From the NCBI GenBank assembly GCA_964497615.1, contig CAZCEC010000052.1, positions 1-45,479 on the forward strand: a stretch of DNA of 45,479 nt, read 5' to 3'. The notes under the pieces are model-generated. The model was not told the origin of the DNA, ran no database searches, and saw only the letters and a program-made list of their open reading frames with translations. The position numbers were made by a program, and so were the translations under genes. Of this stretch, positions 24,495 through 33,292 are shown piece after piece (position 1 is the first letter of the stretch; each line of letters starts with the position of its first letter). This DNA is from CAZCEC01 sp964497615. GTDB lineage: Bacteria; Chloroflexota; Anaerolineae; Anaerolineales; UBA6663.

Positions 24495-24541
24495 GTGTAA
24501 GTGGAACGTGTGTAAGTCACGTACACACGTTCCACTTACAC
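24495..24541. repeat. perfect 20-bp inverted repeat with 7-base loop between ABC permease and recF
   Basis: Left arm GTGTAAGTGGAACGTGTGTA (24495-24514), loop AGTCACG (24515-24521), right arm the exact reverse complement (24522-24541). It begins five bases beyond the permease stop. No T run follows on the minus strand, so it is either a strong non-canonical terminator/processing hairpin or a repeat element. Each arm itself contains the word GTGTAAG/GTGTGTA twice. Confidence 0.8.
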
Positions 24542-24546
24542 GCGTT

Positions 24547-25719
24547 CTACTTCGAGAACAACACCTGCTCCCGCGAGAACAGCCGCACCGCCACCACCAC
24601 CAGCGCGGCCCCCGCCGCGAAGGTGACCACGCTGGCGACCAGGGCATTCAGCGGGTCCACCGCCTCGCCGCGCATGAACTGGTTGATCAGCAGTTGCTGG
24701 CCGAAGGTGGGGATCAGCATCGTCCACAATTCCGGCTTGAAGGGCACGAACGCCAGGAACATGCCCGGCAGCGCGGGGATGAGGGGTAATAGGCTGAGGT
24801 AGTTCTGCGCCTCCCGGTAGCTGCGCGTGAAGGTGGCGATGATGAATTGCAGCGCCGCCGCCAGCACCATCATCGGCAGCGAAATGAGGAAGATGCCCGC
24901 CAGCGACTCGACGCTCAGGCTCAACTGCACCGGCAGCTCGGCCAGCGGCAGAAAGTTGATCATCAGACCGAAGCCCAGCAATGTCTCCACCACCGCCTGG
25001 AGCGTAAACACCAGCGTGACGCCCAGCTTGCCCGCCACCAGCTCCCAGCGCGCCACCGGGTTGATCACCAGCGGCTCCAGCGTGCCTCGCTCGCGCTCCC
25101 CCGCCGTGGCGTCAATCGTCACGCCCGTGCCGCCGATGAAGATCGAGAAGATCATGAAGTACGGCAGGATGTTGATGAATAGCGCCGCCTGGCTCTGCGG
25201 CGTCGCCAGGTCGATCTCCTCGATGGCGATGGCCTCCAGCACCGCCGGGTTCACCCCGCGCGCCACCAGCCGCAGCACCCCGATCTGCCGGCTGTAGCCG
25301 TTGAGCAAATCAAACGTGCGCCCCACCGGCACGCTCGCCGACTGGCGCGAGTCGTCAAAGATGACCTGCACCGTCGCGGGCCGGCCGGCCATCAGGTCGT
25401 CGCCAAAGCCCGCCGGGATGACGATTACCACGTCCAGGTCGCCGGCCTGCACCTGCGCCTCCGGGTCTGCCGGGCCGGGCACCACGTTGACGCGGTTCTG
25501 CTCCAGAAAGGCGATCAGGTTCGGCGCATGCTCGGCGCCGATGACGGGCAGTTCCAGGTCCTGCGCGGACTGCTCAGTGGTCACGCGCAGCAGCACCGAG
25601 ATCAGCACCACCATCAGCACCGGCCCCAGCAGCGGGTAGAACAGCGCCCCGAAGATCGTGCGCCGGTCGCGCAGGCTGTCCGTCAATTCCTTGGTGAAGA
25701 CAGTGAAGATGTTGTTCAC
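24547..25719 (-). CDS. ABC-2 type permease (NatB/YhaP-like)
   Basis: 390 residues. Membrane subunit of an ABC exporter: first helix region at ELTDSLRDRRTIFGALFYPLLGPVLMVVLIS, a large extracytoplasmic loop (about 50-180), then a cluster of helices after ATAGERERGTLEPLVINPV, the ABC-2 hallmark (NatB, YhaP and ABC2_membrane_3 members share ERGTLE). The start ATG overlaps the ATPase stop as ATGA. With that ATPase it would form a NatAB-like exporter for Na+, peptides or drugs; the substrate is unknown. Confidence 0.92.
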   Translation of the reverse strand: MNNIFTVFTKELTDSLRDRRTIFGALFYPLLGPVLMVVLISVLLRVTTEQSAQDLELPVIGAEHAPNLIAFLEQNRVNVVPGPADPEAQVQAGDLDVVIVIPAGFGDDLMAGRPATVQVIFDDSRQSASVPVGRTFDLLNGYSRQIGVLRLVARGVNPAVLEAIAIEEIDLATPQSQAALFINILPYFMIFSIFIGGTGVTIDATAGERERGTLEPLVINPVARWELVAGKLGVTLVFTLQAVVETLLGFGLMINFLPLAELPVQLSLSVESLAGIFLISLPMMVLAAALQFIIATFTRSYREAQNYLSLLPLIPALPGMFLAFVPFKPELWTMLIPTFGQQLLINQFMRGEAVDPLNALVASVVTFAAGAALVVVAVRLFSREQVLFSK

Positions 25720-26450
25720 AACATCAACCCCTCTTCGCTCCCAATCGCCGCCACAAATGCATCCTCCAGGCTCTCCTGCCCTGTGGCCGCGCGCAGCTCA
25801 TCCGGCGTGCCCGCCGCCGCCACGCGCCCGCGCGCGATGACGACAATCCGGTCGCACAACGCCGAGACCTCCTGCATCACATGGCTGGAGAAGAGCACGC
25901 AGCGCCCCTCGTCGCGCAGCCGCCGCAGCAGCCGCCGCACCCCGCGCGTGCTCATCACATCCAGTCCGTTGGTCGGCTCGTCCAGCAGCAGGTTCTTAGG
26001 GTCGTGCACCAGGGCGCGGGCCAGCGCCACCTTCACCCGCTGTCCGTGCGAGAAGCCCTCCGTCCGCCGGTCGGCGATGTCCGCCATGTCCAGCAATTGC
26101 ACCAGGTTGTCGATCGCCTTTTCCAGGGGCGCTGGCGCCAGCCCATGCAGCCGCCCAAAGTAGCGGATGTGCTCCCGCGCCGTCAGCCGCGCATACAAGC
26201 CCCCGCTGTCGGGCAGCACCCCCATCCGGCGCTGGGCCTCGCGCGGCTGCGCCCCCACGTCAAAGCCATCCACCCGCGCCGTGCCCCGGTCCGGCCGATA
26301 GACCGTGTACAGGATGCGCAGTGCCGTGGTCTTGCCCGCCCCGTTCGGCCCCAGCAATCCGGTAATCTGCCCATCCAGCGCCGTGAACGACACATCCTCG
26401 ACGGCAGTGACGGTCTTGAATTTCTTGTGCAGGTTCTGGACTTCGATCAT
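25716..26450 (-). CDS. ABC transporter ATP-binding protein (NatA-like)
   Basis: 244 residues from ATG 26450, which begins IEVQNLHKKFKTVTAVEDVSF. Walker A GPNGAGKTT at 34-42, Q-loop GVLPDSGGLYARLTAREH, signature FSHGQRVKVALARAL (SHGQ, as in the NatA branch), Walker B KNLLLDEPTNGLD and switch His in LFSSHVMQEV. The longer upstream frame is antisense to the hydrolase gene and is not used. Four bases separate it from the hydrolase stop and it overlaps the permease, so all are in the PadR-headed operon. Confidence 0.94.
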   Translation of the reverse strand: MIEVQNLHKKFKTVTAVEDVSFTALDGQITGLLGPNGAGKTTALRILYTVYRPDRGTARVDGFDVGAQPREAQRRMGVLPDSGGLYARLTAREHIRYFGRLHGLAPAPLEKAIDNLVQLLDMADIADRRTEGFSHGQRVKVALARALVHDPKNLLLDEPTNGLDVMSTRGVRRLLRRLRDEGRCVLFSSHVMQEVSALCDRIVVIARGRVAAAGTPDELRAATGQESLEDAFVAAIGSEEGLML

Positions 26451-26454
26451 GAGC

Positions 26455-27954
26455 TTACGGCATCGGCCCAGTGAATTCCACGAAGAACGGCATCGGCACA
26501 ATCTCGCCCACGCAGGCGGTGTCCAGCGCGGCAGCGCTCGCGGCTTCGATGAAGTCGGCCGCCAGCCCCGGCAGGCACCCGCGCAGGATGACGTTGTGCC
26601 CCTGCCCCGGCGCGATAAGGTGCAGGCTGTTGGGCAGCGCCCGCGCCACCTCATCGCCGTTCTCGGGCGGCGTCACCGGGTCGGCCTCCCCGGAGAGGAT
26701 CAGCACCGGCGTGCTGGCCGCCACCGGCGTTCCAAAGTCGGCCGGCGCCTCGCCGCGCGGCCAGGCCGCGCACACGGCCGCAATCTGGTCGGTCTGCGCA
26801 TTGCCCAGATAGGTCCCAGCATTCAACGCCTCGGCCTGTGCCAGGTCCAGCCGGGGCGCATCCTCGGCGCACAGCACGCTGTACCCCATCCCCTGGCTGA
26901 TGCTCTCGGCCAGTTGCCCGCCCACCAGCAGCGATTGCGCTGCCAGCAGCGAGAAGTCGTCGCGTGCCTGGGCGGTGTGGATCAGCAGCGGCAGCAGCGC
27001 CACGGTCTCCGGGGCATAGCTCAACAGCCGGATGGTGCCCGCAAAACCATCGTAGGTGTAATCGAAGGACACCCGTTCCCCGGTCAGCGGGTCGTCCACT
27101 GTCACCGGCGCGGGCGCGGCCTCCAGCCGCGCGGCCAGGGCGTCGAAGTCCGCGCGCAGGTTTGGGAAGGCGGCGGCGCAGTCGGCGTCAGCGGCGCAGC
27201 GGTCAAACATCAGGTCCAGGGCGCGCTGGGCGTCGCGGGCCACGTCCACCCCCAGCGCCTCCTCCGGCGGCACGACCCCATCCAGGATCACCGCACGTAC
27301 CCGCTCGGGATACCGGCGCAGGTAGGCCAGCGCGGCCCGCGTGCCGTACGACACGCCATACAGGTTGATCTGCTCATATCCCAGCGCCGCCCGCACCCGG
27401 TCCAAATCATCCATCGCGATGGCGGTGGTGTAGAAGCGCGCGTCAGCGTCGAGGTGGGCCGCGCACTCCGCCGCCGCCGCCGCGACTTCTTCCAGGGTGT
27501 CCACTTCCAGCGGGTCTTCCACCTGCGGGCAGTCCAGCGGGTTCGATTGCCCCGTGCCGCGCTGGTCCACCAGCACAATGTCGCGCTGCCGGTTGATCTC
27601 GGCGAACGCCCCGCCCATTTGCAGATAGGACTCGGTGGCCGCCTGCCCCGGCCCGCCCGTCAGGAAGAACAGCGGATCGCTGGCCGGGTTGCGGCCCCGC
27701 GCCCGCAGTACCGCCACTCGCAGTTCAATCTGCCGGCCAGCGGGGTCGGCCGGATTTTCCGGCACGCTCAGGGTGCCGCATTCGGCAGCCAGGCGGTCAG
27801 CCACGCCCTCAGCCGAGAGATGGCAGTCGGCCAGGGCCAGCGCGGCCTCGCCAGGGCCGGGCGTTGGCGCGGCGCTTGGCGCGGCGCAGCCAGCCAGACA
27901 AAGTGCCAGAAGGATCAGCCGCCGCAGCCTCACGAGACCAGGCACCCGCGCCAA
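26455..27954 (-). CDS. secreted alpha/beta hydrolase, tripeptidyl/prolyl aminopeptidase-like, lipoprotein
   Basis: About 499 residues. Lipobox LCLAGC (Cys23) anchors it to the membrane. Catalytic Ser202 in LYGVSYGTRAAL, oxyanion region FFLTGGPGQAA, VLVDQRGTGQS, the Asp of LILSGEADPVTPPENG and the His of IAPGQGHNVI define an alpha/beta hydrolase with the C-terminal TAP-like domain of Streptomyces tripeptidyl aminopeptidases and SCO7095-type hydrolases. It probably cleaves short peptides or esters outside the cell. The start is uncertain: TTG 27954 follows the upstream stop without a gap, and GTG 27933 would give a more typical signal peptide. Confidence 0.88.
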   Translation of the reverse strand: MARVPGLVRLRRLILLALCLAGCAAPSAAPTPGPGEAALALADCHLSAEGVADRLAAECGTLSVPENPADPAGRQIELRVAVLRARGRNPASDPLFFLTGGPGQAATESYLQMGGAFAEINRQRDIVLVDQRGTGQSNPLDCPQVEDPLEVDTLEEVAAAAAECAAHLDADARFYTTAIAMDDLDRVRAALGYEQINLYGVSYGTRAALAYLRRYPERVRAVILDGVVPPEEALGVDVARDAQRALDLMFDRCAADADCAAAFPNLRADFDALAARLEAAPAPVTVDDPLTGERVSFDYTYDGFAGTIRLLSYAPETVALLPLLIHTAQARDDFSLLAAQSLLVGGQLAESISQGMGYSVLCAEDAPRLDLAQAEALNAGTYLGNAQTDQIAAVCAAWPRGEAPADFGTPVAASTPVLILSGEADPVTPPENGDEVARALPNSLHLIAPGQGHNVILRGCLPGLAADFIEAASAAALDTACVGEIVPMPFFVEFTGPMP

Positions 27955-28662
27955 CTAGATGAACGAAACCACGATCTGCGCCGCCGCCAGGATGCCGGCC
28001 ACGACCAGAATGGGCCAGCGCGGGCGGCCCTGCGTGCTCCAGGCGGCGGCCAGGATGACGATGAAGGCTTCGATGGTGTTCTCGCGCAGCCAGGCCTGCG
28101 GGTCCGCAACCCACAAAAAGGGCAGCAGCGAGGCGGTGATGAGCATACTCACGCTCAGCAGAACCAGCCCGCGGCCGTGAATGGCGCGCTCCATGATGAA
28201 GGCAGCCGACAGATTGAGGGTGACGGCTAAACCCGTGGCCTGCGCCACGGAGCCGCCCAATTCGAGGATCACGACCTTAGCCAGCAGCCCGCTCGCGATG
28301 GTGATCGCCGCAAGCAGCATTCCCATCACGGCGGCGGGGTCAAACCTGCGGCCCGTCCTGGCATTGGCTTCCACGATGCACCTCTCCATCTCCGCGATAT
28401 GCTCGCGGCCAGCGGTCACACCCAGCTCCGCACCCACCCGCACCCACAGCCGCGCCATGGCCCAGCCGCTGCCCTGCCGCCGCGTGTCGCGCAGCAGGTC
28501 GCGGAACAACTGCCGCATCTGCGTCCCATACTCCCGCCGGTAGCGCGCCGGATACACCGCGAGCAGCCGGGTATATAGGCGTTCAGCCGCGCCCGGCGCC
28601 TTGGAGGCCGGAGCCGCTTTCAACCCAGGGCGACCGGCCACTGGCGACCGACGACCGTTCAT
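27955..28662 (-). CDS. membrane protein downstream of PadR
   Basis: 235 residues from ATG 28662, which has GAGAGG ten bases upstream; a GTG at 28701 is three bases after the padR stop and is the alternative. The first about 25 residues are encoded by a spacer repeat (GGCGACCG words) and are probably dispensable. Then comes RLYTRLLAVYPARYRREYGTQMRQLFRD, a motif typical of membrane proteins and ABC permeases encoded beside PadR regulators, followed by about five hydrophobic segments. Function unknown; possibly an accessory subunit of the ABC-2 exporter in the same operon. Confidence 0.75.
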   Translation of the reverse strand: MNGRRSPVAGRPGLKAAPASKAPGAAERLYTRLLAVYPARYRREYGTQMRQLFRDLLRDTRRQGSGWAMARLWVRVGAELGVTAGREHIAEMERCIVEANARTGRRFDPAAVMGMLLAAITIASGLLAKVVILELGGSVAQATGLAVTLNLSAAFIMERAIHGRGLVLLSVSMLITASLLPFLWVADPQAWLRENTIEAFIVILAAAWSTQGRPRWPILVVAGILAAAQIVVSFI

Positions 28663-28704
28663 TGGCGCTAGACCTCTCACATGGCACCTGGCACTTGACA
28701 CGCC

Positions 28705-29094
28705 TCAGGCCAAGCCGCCCACCAGCTTGCTCCGCCCGCCCTCCCCCACCAGCCGCTTGGCCTGCGCCAACTGCACCAGGCTGGCCAATCGGCTGGCCTC
28801 CGCCGCCGCCACGCGCCGCCCCAATCCGGTCAGCCGGTAATAGCGGCGGCGCTCGTCGTCCAGCGCCGGGTCCGGCCGCTCGTCGGACTCCTCGATGAGG
28901 TCCGAGGCAATCATGCGCTTGATGGTGCCGTACAGCGTGCCGGGGCCCATCTGAATTTGCCCGCCGGTGTTGGCCGCCACATCGCGCATGATGGCGTAGC
29001 CGTGCCGCTCGCCGTCGGCCAGGGCCAGCAGGATATGGAACACCGCCGGGGTCAGGGGCAGCATCTTTTCTGGGTCAAGGGGTTTGGCGCTCAT
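28705..29094 (-). CDS. PadR-family transcriptional regulator
   Basis: 129 residues. Winged-helix PadR domain: LTPAVFHILLALADGERHGYAIM, MGPGTLYGTIKRMIASDLIEES and RRRYYRLTGLGRRVAAAEASRLASLV, with the C-terminal helix for dimerisation. These proteins are generally repressors lifted by toxic ligands and are often followed by exporters. It leads an operon with a membrane protein, hydrolase and ABC-2 exporter, and an AT-rich inverted repeat lies 26-46 bases before its ATG, so autoregulation is likely. Confidence 0.93.
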   Translation of the reverse strand: MSAKPLDPEKMLPLTPAVFHILLALADGERHGYAIMRDVAANTGGQIQMGPGTLYGTIKRMIASDLIEESDERPDPALDDERRRYYRLTGLGRRVAAAEASRLASLVQLAQAKRLVGEGGRSKLVGGLA

Positions 29095-29119
29095 CGATCT
29101 ACCTGTCTATCCGCTTCGG

Positions 29120-29140
29120 ATATATCCGTGACAGATATAT
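29120..29140. promoter_or_regulatory. predicted PadR operator ATATATC-N7-GATATAT
   Basis: Perfect inverted repeat: ATATATC (29120-29126), CGTGACA, GATATAT (29134-29140), in an otherwise GC-rich region. The left half is itself part of the palindrome GGATATATCC (29118-29127). It overlaps any -10 box for padR (TATATC on the minus strand). AT-rich dyads of this kind are expected for PadR proteins. Confidence 0.6.
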
Positions 29141-29149
29141 AGCACATTC

Positions 29150-29215
29150 CGCCCTCCCCTGTCAACCCCTCTACCTACATACCTTCACACCTACACACTT
29201 TCACACCCCCACCTC
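29150..29215. repeat. CACACCTA/CACACTTT word-like tandem repeat
   Basis: The spacer between the uridine-kinase-like gene and padR contains ACCTACATACCTTCACACCT and then ACACACTTTCACACC, degenerate units of 7-8 bases. Non-coding; same style as the GTGTGAG and TTCGTCY families elsewhere in the window. Confidence 0.6.
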
Positions 29216-29854
29216 TCACGTCACCACCACCACCTCAAACGCCCCCGCCGGCCGCACCTCCGTGAAGTAGTAGTCCTCCGCCGCGTCCCACCGCGCATGC
29301 CACTCGGCTAGGAAAGCGGGCTCCTCGCGCGCCCTCAGTCGCGCCCGGCGCACGGCGTCGGGCGCATCCACCAGCACCGCCAGCCCGATCAAATCCGCCA
29401 GCTCGGGCCGGCACGAGTAGACGCCGTCCAGGATGATGACTTGTGCTGGTTCCCGGCACTCCGGCCGCTTACGCAGCGGATACGTGCCATCAGGCCGAAT
29501 GGATCCAAAATCGAACGGCCGCCACTGCGCCGGGCGGCCCCGCAGCAGCGGTTCCAGGGCCTCGGCCCTCAGCCGCCGCCAGTCAATCGCCTCCCGCGCC
29601 CGCCACTCGGGCGGGTGCGCATTCCACTCCGCCGCCGCGATGTGCGCGGCATAGAAGTCATCGCCAGGGACAATCACCGCGGACGGCAGCGCCCCCCCCA
29701 GCCGCCTCGCCAACGTGGACTTGCCCGCCCCGCTCCGCCCGTCCAGCGCCGCCAGCAGCGGCCCGCCGTGGCCAGCGAGTTGCGCGCGTAGCGCGGCGAT
29801 CAGGCTCCCCTCTCCTGGAGGGAGAGGGGCCGGGGGTGAGGGCGAGCGGCGCAA
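29216..29854 (-). CDS. uridine kinase-like P-loop NTPase
   Basis: 212 residues. Walker A LDGRSGAGKSTLARRLG (38-54), then VPGDDFY (catalytic Asp of nucleoside kinases), WRRLRAEALEPLL, FDFGS and IILDGVYSCRPELADLIGLAVLVDAP, closing with WDAAEDYYFTEVRP. Resembles uridine kinase/phosphoribulokinase-type small kinases; nucleoside specificity is inference. The frame opens with TTG 29854 directly after the CPBP stop. The first about 16 residues (SPSPPAPLPPGEG) come from an interspersed hairpin repeat, so the ancestral start probably lay further in; CTG 29807-type codons behind GGAGAGGGG are alternatives. Confidence 0.85.
   Translation of the reverse strand: MRRSPSPPAPLPPGEGSLIAALRAQLAGHGGPLLAALDGRSGAGKSTLARRLGGALPSAVIVPGDDFYAAHIAAAEWNAHPPEWRAREAIDWRRLRAEALEPLLRGRPAQWRPFDFGSIRPDGTYPLRKRPECREPAQVIILDGVYSCRPELADLIGLAVLVDAPDAVRRARLRAREEPAFLAEWHARWDAAEDYYFTEVRPAGAFEVVVVT
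29807..29848. repeat. PLPPGEG-type hairpin repeat, copy 1
   Basis: CCCCTCTCC (29807-29815), loop TGGAG, GGAGAGGGG (29821-29829), followed by CCGGGGGTGAGGGCGAG. This 9-bp hairpin block is the type of interspersed repeat whose translation SPLPPGEG is widespread in bacterial databases (from memory). It forms the 5' end of the kinase frame. A second copy is at 35755-35820. Confidence 0.7.
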
Positions 29855-30760
29855 TTAGGGCACAACCGCCGCCCGCGACGGCCACACCCGCGCAAACGCG
29901 ACGTACAGCACCAGCAGGGCCACGGCCGACCCAATCAGGTTGTACCACGGGTCGAAGCCCGACGCGGTGAACAGCGCCGGCGTTTGCAGCGCCGAGCCTT
30001 CGAAGTTGGCGAACAGGGCAGTGAACAGGTTGTTGGCGGCGTGCACCCCCAGCGCCAGTTCGGCGCCACCATCGCGCAGGGTGAGCGCCGCCAGCGCCGC
30101 GCCAAAGATGAAGTAGAACGCCATCACGGCCACGAAGTTGGCCCTCACCTCCGGGTTGGCGATGTGCGGCAGCGCGAACAGCAGCCCCGACAGCGCCGCC
30201 AGCACCACCGGCCGCCGCACCAGCAAGCCCGCGCCCTGGAGCAAATAGCTCCGAAAGAACAACTCCTCTGCCGAAGTCTGAAGCGGGATGAACACGACCG
30301 CGGCGACCACAAACGGCGCCAGGACCGGCAGGTTGGGCGTAAAGGCATACCGCCCGGGGAACAGCACGGACTCCAGCAGCGACATGCCGCTCACCAGCAC
30401 CGCCCACACCGCCCCGCCCGCCAGCAGACGGCCCCATCGGACGCGCGGGCCGGGCGTCACCAGCGTGCGCGGGTGCCGCCGGTGGATGATGGCAACTGCC
30501 AGCAGCAGCGACGCGAACCACAGCACAAAGGGGAACACCAACAGGCTGAACGACAGCGTGGGGTTGAGGCCCACAAACGCGCCAGTGAGCGGGTCGAACG
30601 TTGTCGCGGCGCTACTGTCGAACATCACGTACAGCAGCCCCGCCACCTGCGGCACCGAGCCGACTACCAGCGTGGCAACCAGCACCACCGCCACCGTCAG
30701 CACGTGGCGCCACCACTCATTGCGGCCCCGCCGCGCGGCCTCCAGGAAGGGATTGGGCAT
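29855..30760 (-). CDS. CPBP family intramembrane metalloprotease (CAAX/Rce1-like)
   Basis: 301 residues with about eight membrane helices. Catalytic motifs: EELFFR (Glu165-Glu166, Arg170), the His of LLFALPHI (His199), and HAANN (His240, Asn244), which together bind the metal in Abi/CAAX-type proteases. It cleaves within the membrane; the bacterial substrate is unknown, with roles in bacteriocin immunity or prenyl-peptide processing known for relatives. ATG 30760 is six bases after TATCAT (30772-30767), suggesting leaderless transcription. The kinase gene follows without a gap. Confidence 0.92.
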   Translation of the reverse strand: MPNPFLEAARRGRNEWWRHVLTVAVVLVATLVVGSVPQVAGLLYVMFDSSAATTFDPLTGAFVGLNPTLSFSLLVFPFVLWFASLLLAVAIIHRRHPRTLVTPGPRVRWGRLLAGGAVWAVLVSGMSLLESVLFPGRYAFTPNLPVLAPFVVAAVVFIPLQTSAEELFFRSYLLQGAGLLVRRPVVLAALSGLLFALPHIANPEVRANFVAVMAFYFIFGAALAALTLRDGGAELALGVHAANNLFTALFANFEGSALQTPALFTASGFDPWYNLIGSAVALLVLYVAFARVWPSRAAVVP

Positions 30761-30766
30761 CGGCCC

Positions 30767-30772
30767 ATGATA
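30767..30772 (-). promoter_or_regulatory. -10 box TATCAT of the CPBP gene (leaderless spacing)
   Basis: TATCAT six bases before ATG 30760; divergent from the isocitrate dehydrogenase promoter. Confidence 0.45.
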
Positions 30773-30801
30773 GCGCAGAAGGGCGCCCGGGGGCGTTCGG
30801 G

Positions 30802-30807
30802 TATAAT
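30802..30807 (+). promoter_or_regulatory. -10 box TATAAT of isocitrate dehydrogenase
   Basis: TATAAT within GGGTATAATCGC, 33 bases before ATG 30841. The leader carries the ribosome site GAGGAG at 30825-30830. A -35 is not clear. Confidence 0.55.
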
Positions 30808-30840
30808 CGCTCCAACAATCGTTTCGAGGAGACCCTCAGT

Positions 30841-32136
<1,296 letters not shown>

Positions 32137-32142
32137 GTAGGT

Positions 32143-33267
32143 TTACGGCGTCGCGCACGCCTCCGCCAGCATCGCCTCCACGTCGTCGCCCGGCTCGGCC
32201 TCGCTGCCCTGGCTCTCGCGCAGGCCCAGCGGCTGGTAGGGCACGCCCTGGATGGCGGGCTGCGACAGATGGAACAGGAAGCAACTGACAAGCGTCGTCA
32301 CTTCCCCGTCTGACTCTTCAAGGGTGAAGGCAGCCGGCAGGTTGAAATACAACTGGCCCGCGCCCGCATCCGTCAGCGCCCCGCCGTGGCGGTAGTCGCT
32401 CAACGCAACCACGGCGGCGGCGTCGGCCTCGAAGTCCTCAAACGAGATCACCTCGGCCCCCTCGTCATAGTAGTCATAGGCGCGCGCGTACTCGTGCCGG
32501 GTAACGGCGTTTAGGAACGAGCGCAGCACGGCGGCGGCGCTGCTGCGGTCGTCAATGTAGTAATCGGCGCTGATGTCGTTCTCCGGCGGCGCCTGCGGTG
32601 TCACCACCTCCGCGCTGGGCGGGCAGGCGGCGGCCATGATTGGGCCGGGGTCCGTCCCGGCTGGCACCTCGTCCACCTCGGCAAAGCGGATGGCCATGGG
32701 CCGGAAGGGTGGCGCGGCCTGCACGCCCGGCTGCGAGAGGTGCAGGGTGTAGCACCCGGCGAACACCTGCTCCCCGCCACTGGTCAGCGCGTGCAGGGTC
32801 ACCGGCACCACGTAGAACAGGCTGCCCGCCGCGCCCTCGCCCATGATCGTCCCCGTCGTCAGGGTCACGGCCTGCGTGTCGGCAAAGCCCGCCTCGAAGT
32901 CCTCGAACGCGCCCACATCCGAGCCTTCGTCCCAATACCCATACGCGCGGGCATACTCATGCCGGTTGATGGCATTGACGTACGACTGCATCAGTTCCAG
33001 CGGGCCGCTCCGGTCATCCACATACCCTTCCGGCCCGCCGGGGTTAGGCGTGGCGGTCGGCTCCGGCGTGGCGGACGGCGGCACCTCCGTGGGCGAGGGT
33101 TCAGGCGTTGCCGTGGGCGGCAGGGGCGTATCGGTCGCCGTGGGCGGCGGGGTGTGGGTCGCTGTCGGCGGCGGGGGCGTCTCGGTCGGGGCCGCCGTGC
33201 CGAAATTGCAGGCCAGCGCGCCAGCAGCGAGAGCAAGTCCGATCAATGGCAATTTGCGGAACGGCAT
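32143..33267 (-). CDS. lipoprotein with two tandem copies of an NTF2-like domain
   Basis: 374 residues. Lipobox Cys20 (AAGALACNFG), then a Thr/Pro linker (28-76), then two homologous domains, about 82-215 and 237-373. Matching blocks: YVDDRSGPLELMQSYVNAI with YYIDDRSSAAAVLRSFLNAV, NRHEYARAYGYWDEGSDV with TRHEYARAYDYYDEGAEV, FEDFEAG with FEDFEAD, and LHLSQPGVQ with FHLSQPAIQ. Each has two Cys (172 and 215; 329 and 371), a likely disulfide. The start of each domain resembles NTF2-like/DUF4878 folds. Function unknown; surface ligand binding is a guess. Two ATGs (33270, 33267) follow GAGGAGG; 33267 has the better spacing of six. Confidence 0.8.
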   Translation of the reverse strand: MPFRKLPLIGLALAAGALACNFGTAAPTETPPPPTATHTPPPTATDTPLPPTATPEPSPTEVPPSATPEPTATPNPGGPEGYVDDRSGPLELMQSYVNAINRHEYARAYGYWDEGSDVGAFEDFEAGFADTQAVTLTTGTIMGEGAAGSLFYVVPVTLHALTSGGEQVFAGCYTLHLSQPGVQAAPPFRPMAIRFAEVDEVPAGTDPGPIMAAACPPSAEVVTPQAPPENDISADYYIDDRSSAAAVLRSFLNAVTRHEYARAYDYYDEGAEVISFEDFEADAAAVVALSDYRHGGALTDAGAGQLYFNLPAAFTLEESDGEVTTLVSCFLFHLSQPAIQGVPYQPLGLRESQGSEAEPGDDVEAMLAEACATP

Positions 33268-33282
33268 CATCAGCCTCCTCAG

Positions 33283-33292
33283 TGAGCGCTCA
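33283..33292. promoter_or_regulatory. palindrome TGAGCGCTCA at the lipoprotein transcription start
   Basis: Perfect 10-bp palindrome abutting the -10 box and lying just before the ribosome site GAGGAGG, where a repressor would block initiation. No regulator is identified. Confidence 0.4.

Noticed and set aside
24495..24541. Perfect inverted repeat considered as an insertion-sequence end or tRNA-like structure
   Set aside because: No transposase, no second end at a distance, and no tRNA arms; it is a simple hairpin.
26451..26654. N-terminal extension of the ABC-2 ATPase
   Set aside because: It overlaps the hydrolase gene end in another frame, has no homology, and MIEVQNL at 26450 is the normal family start.
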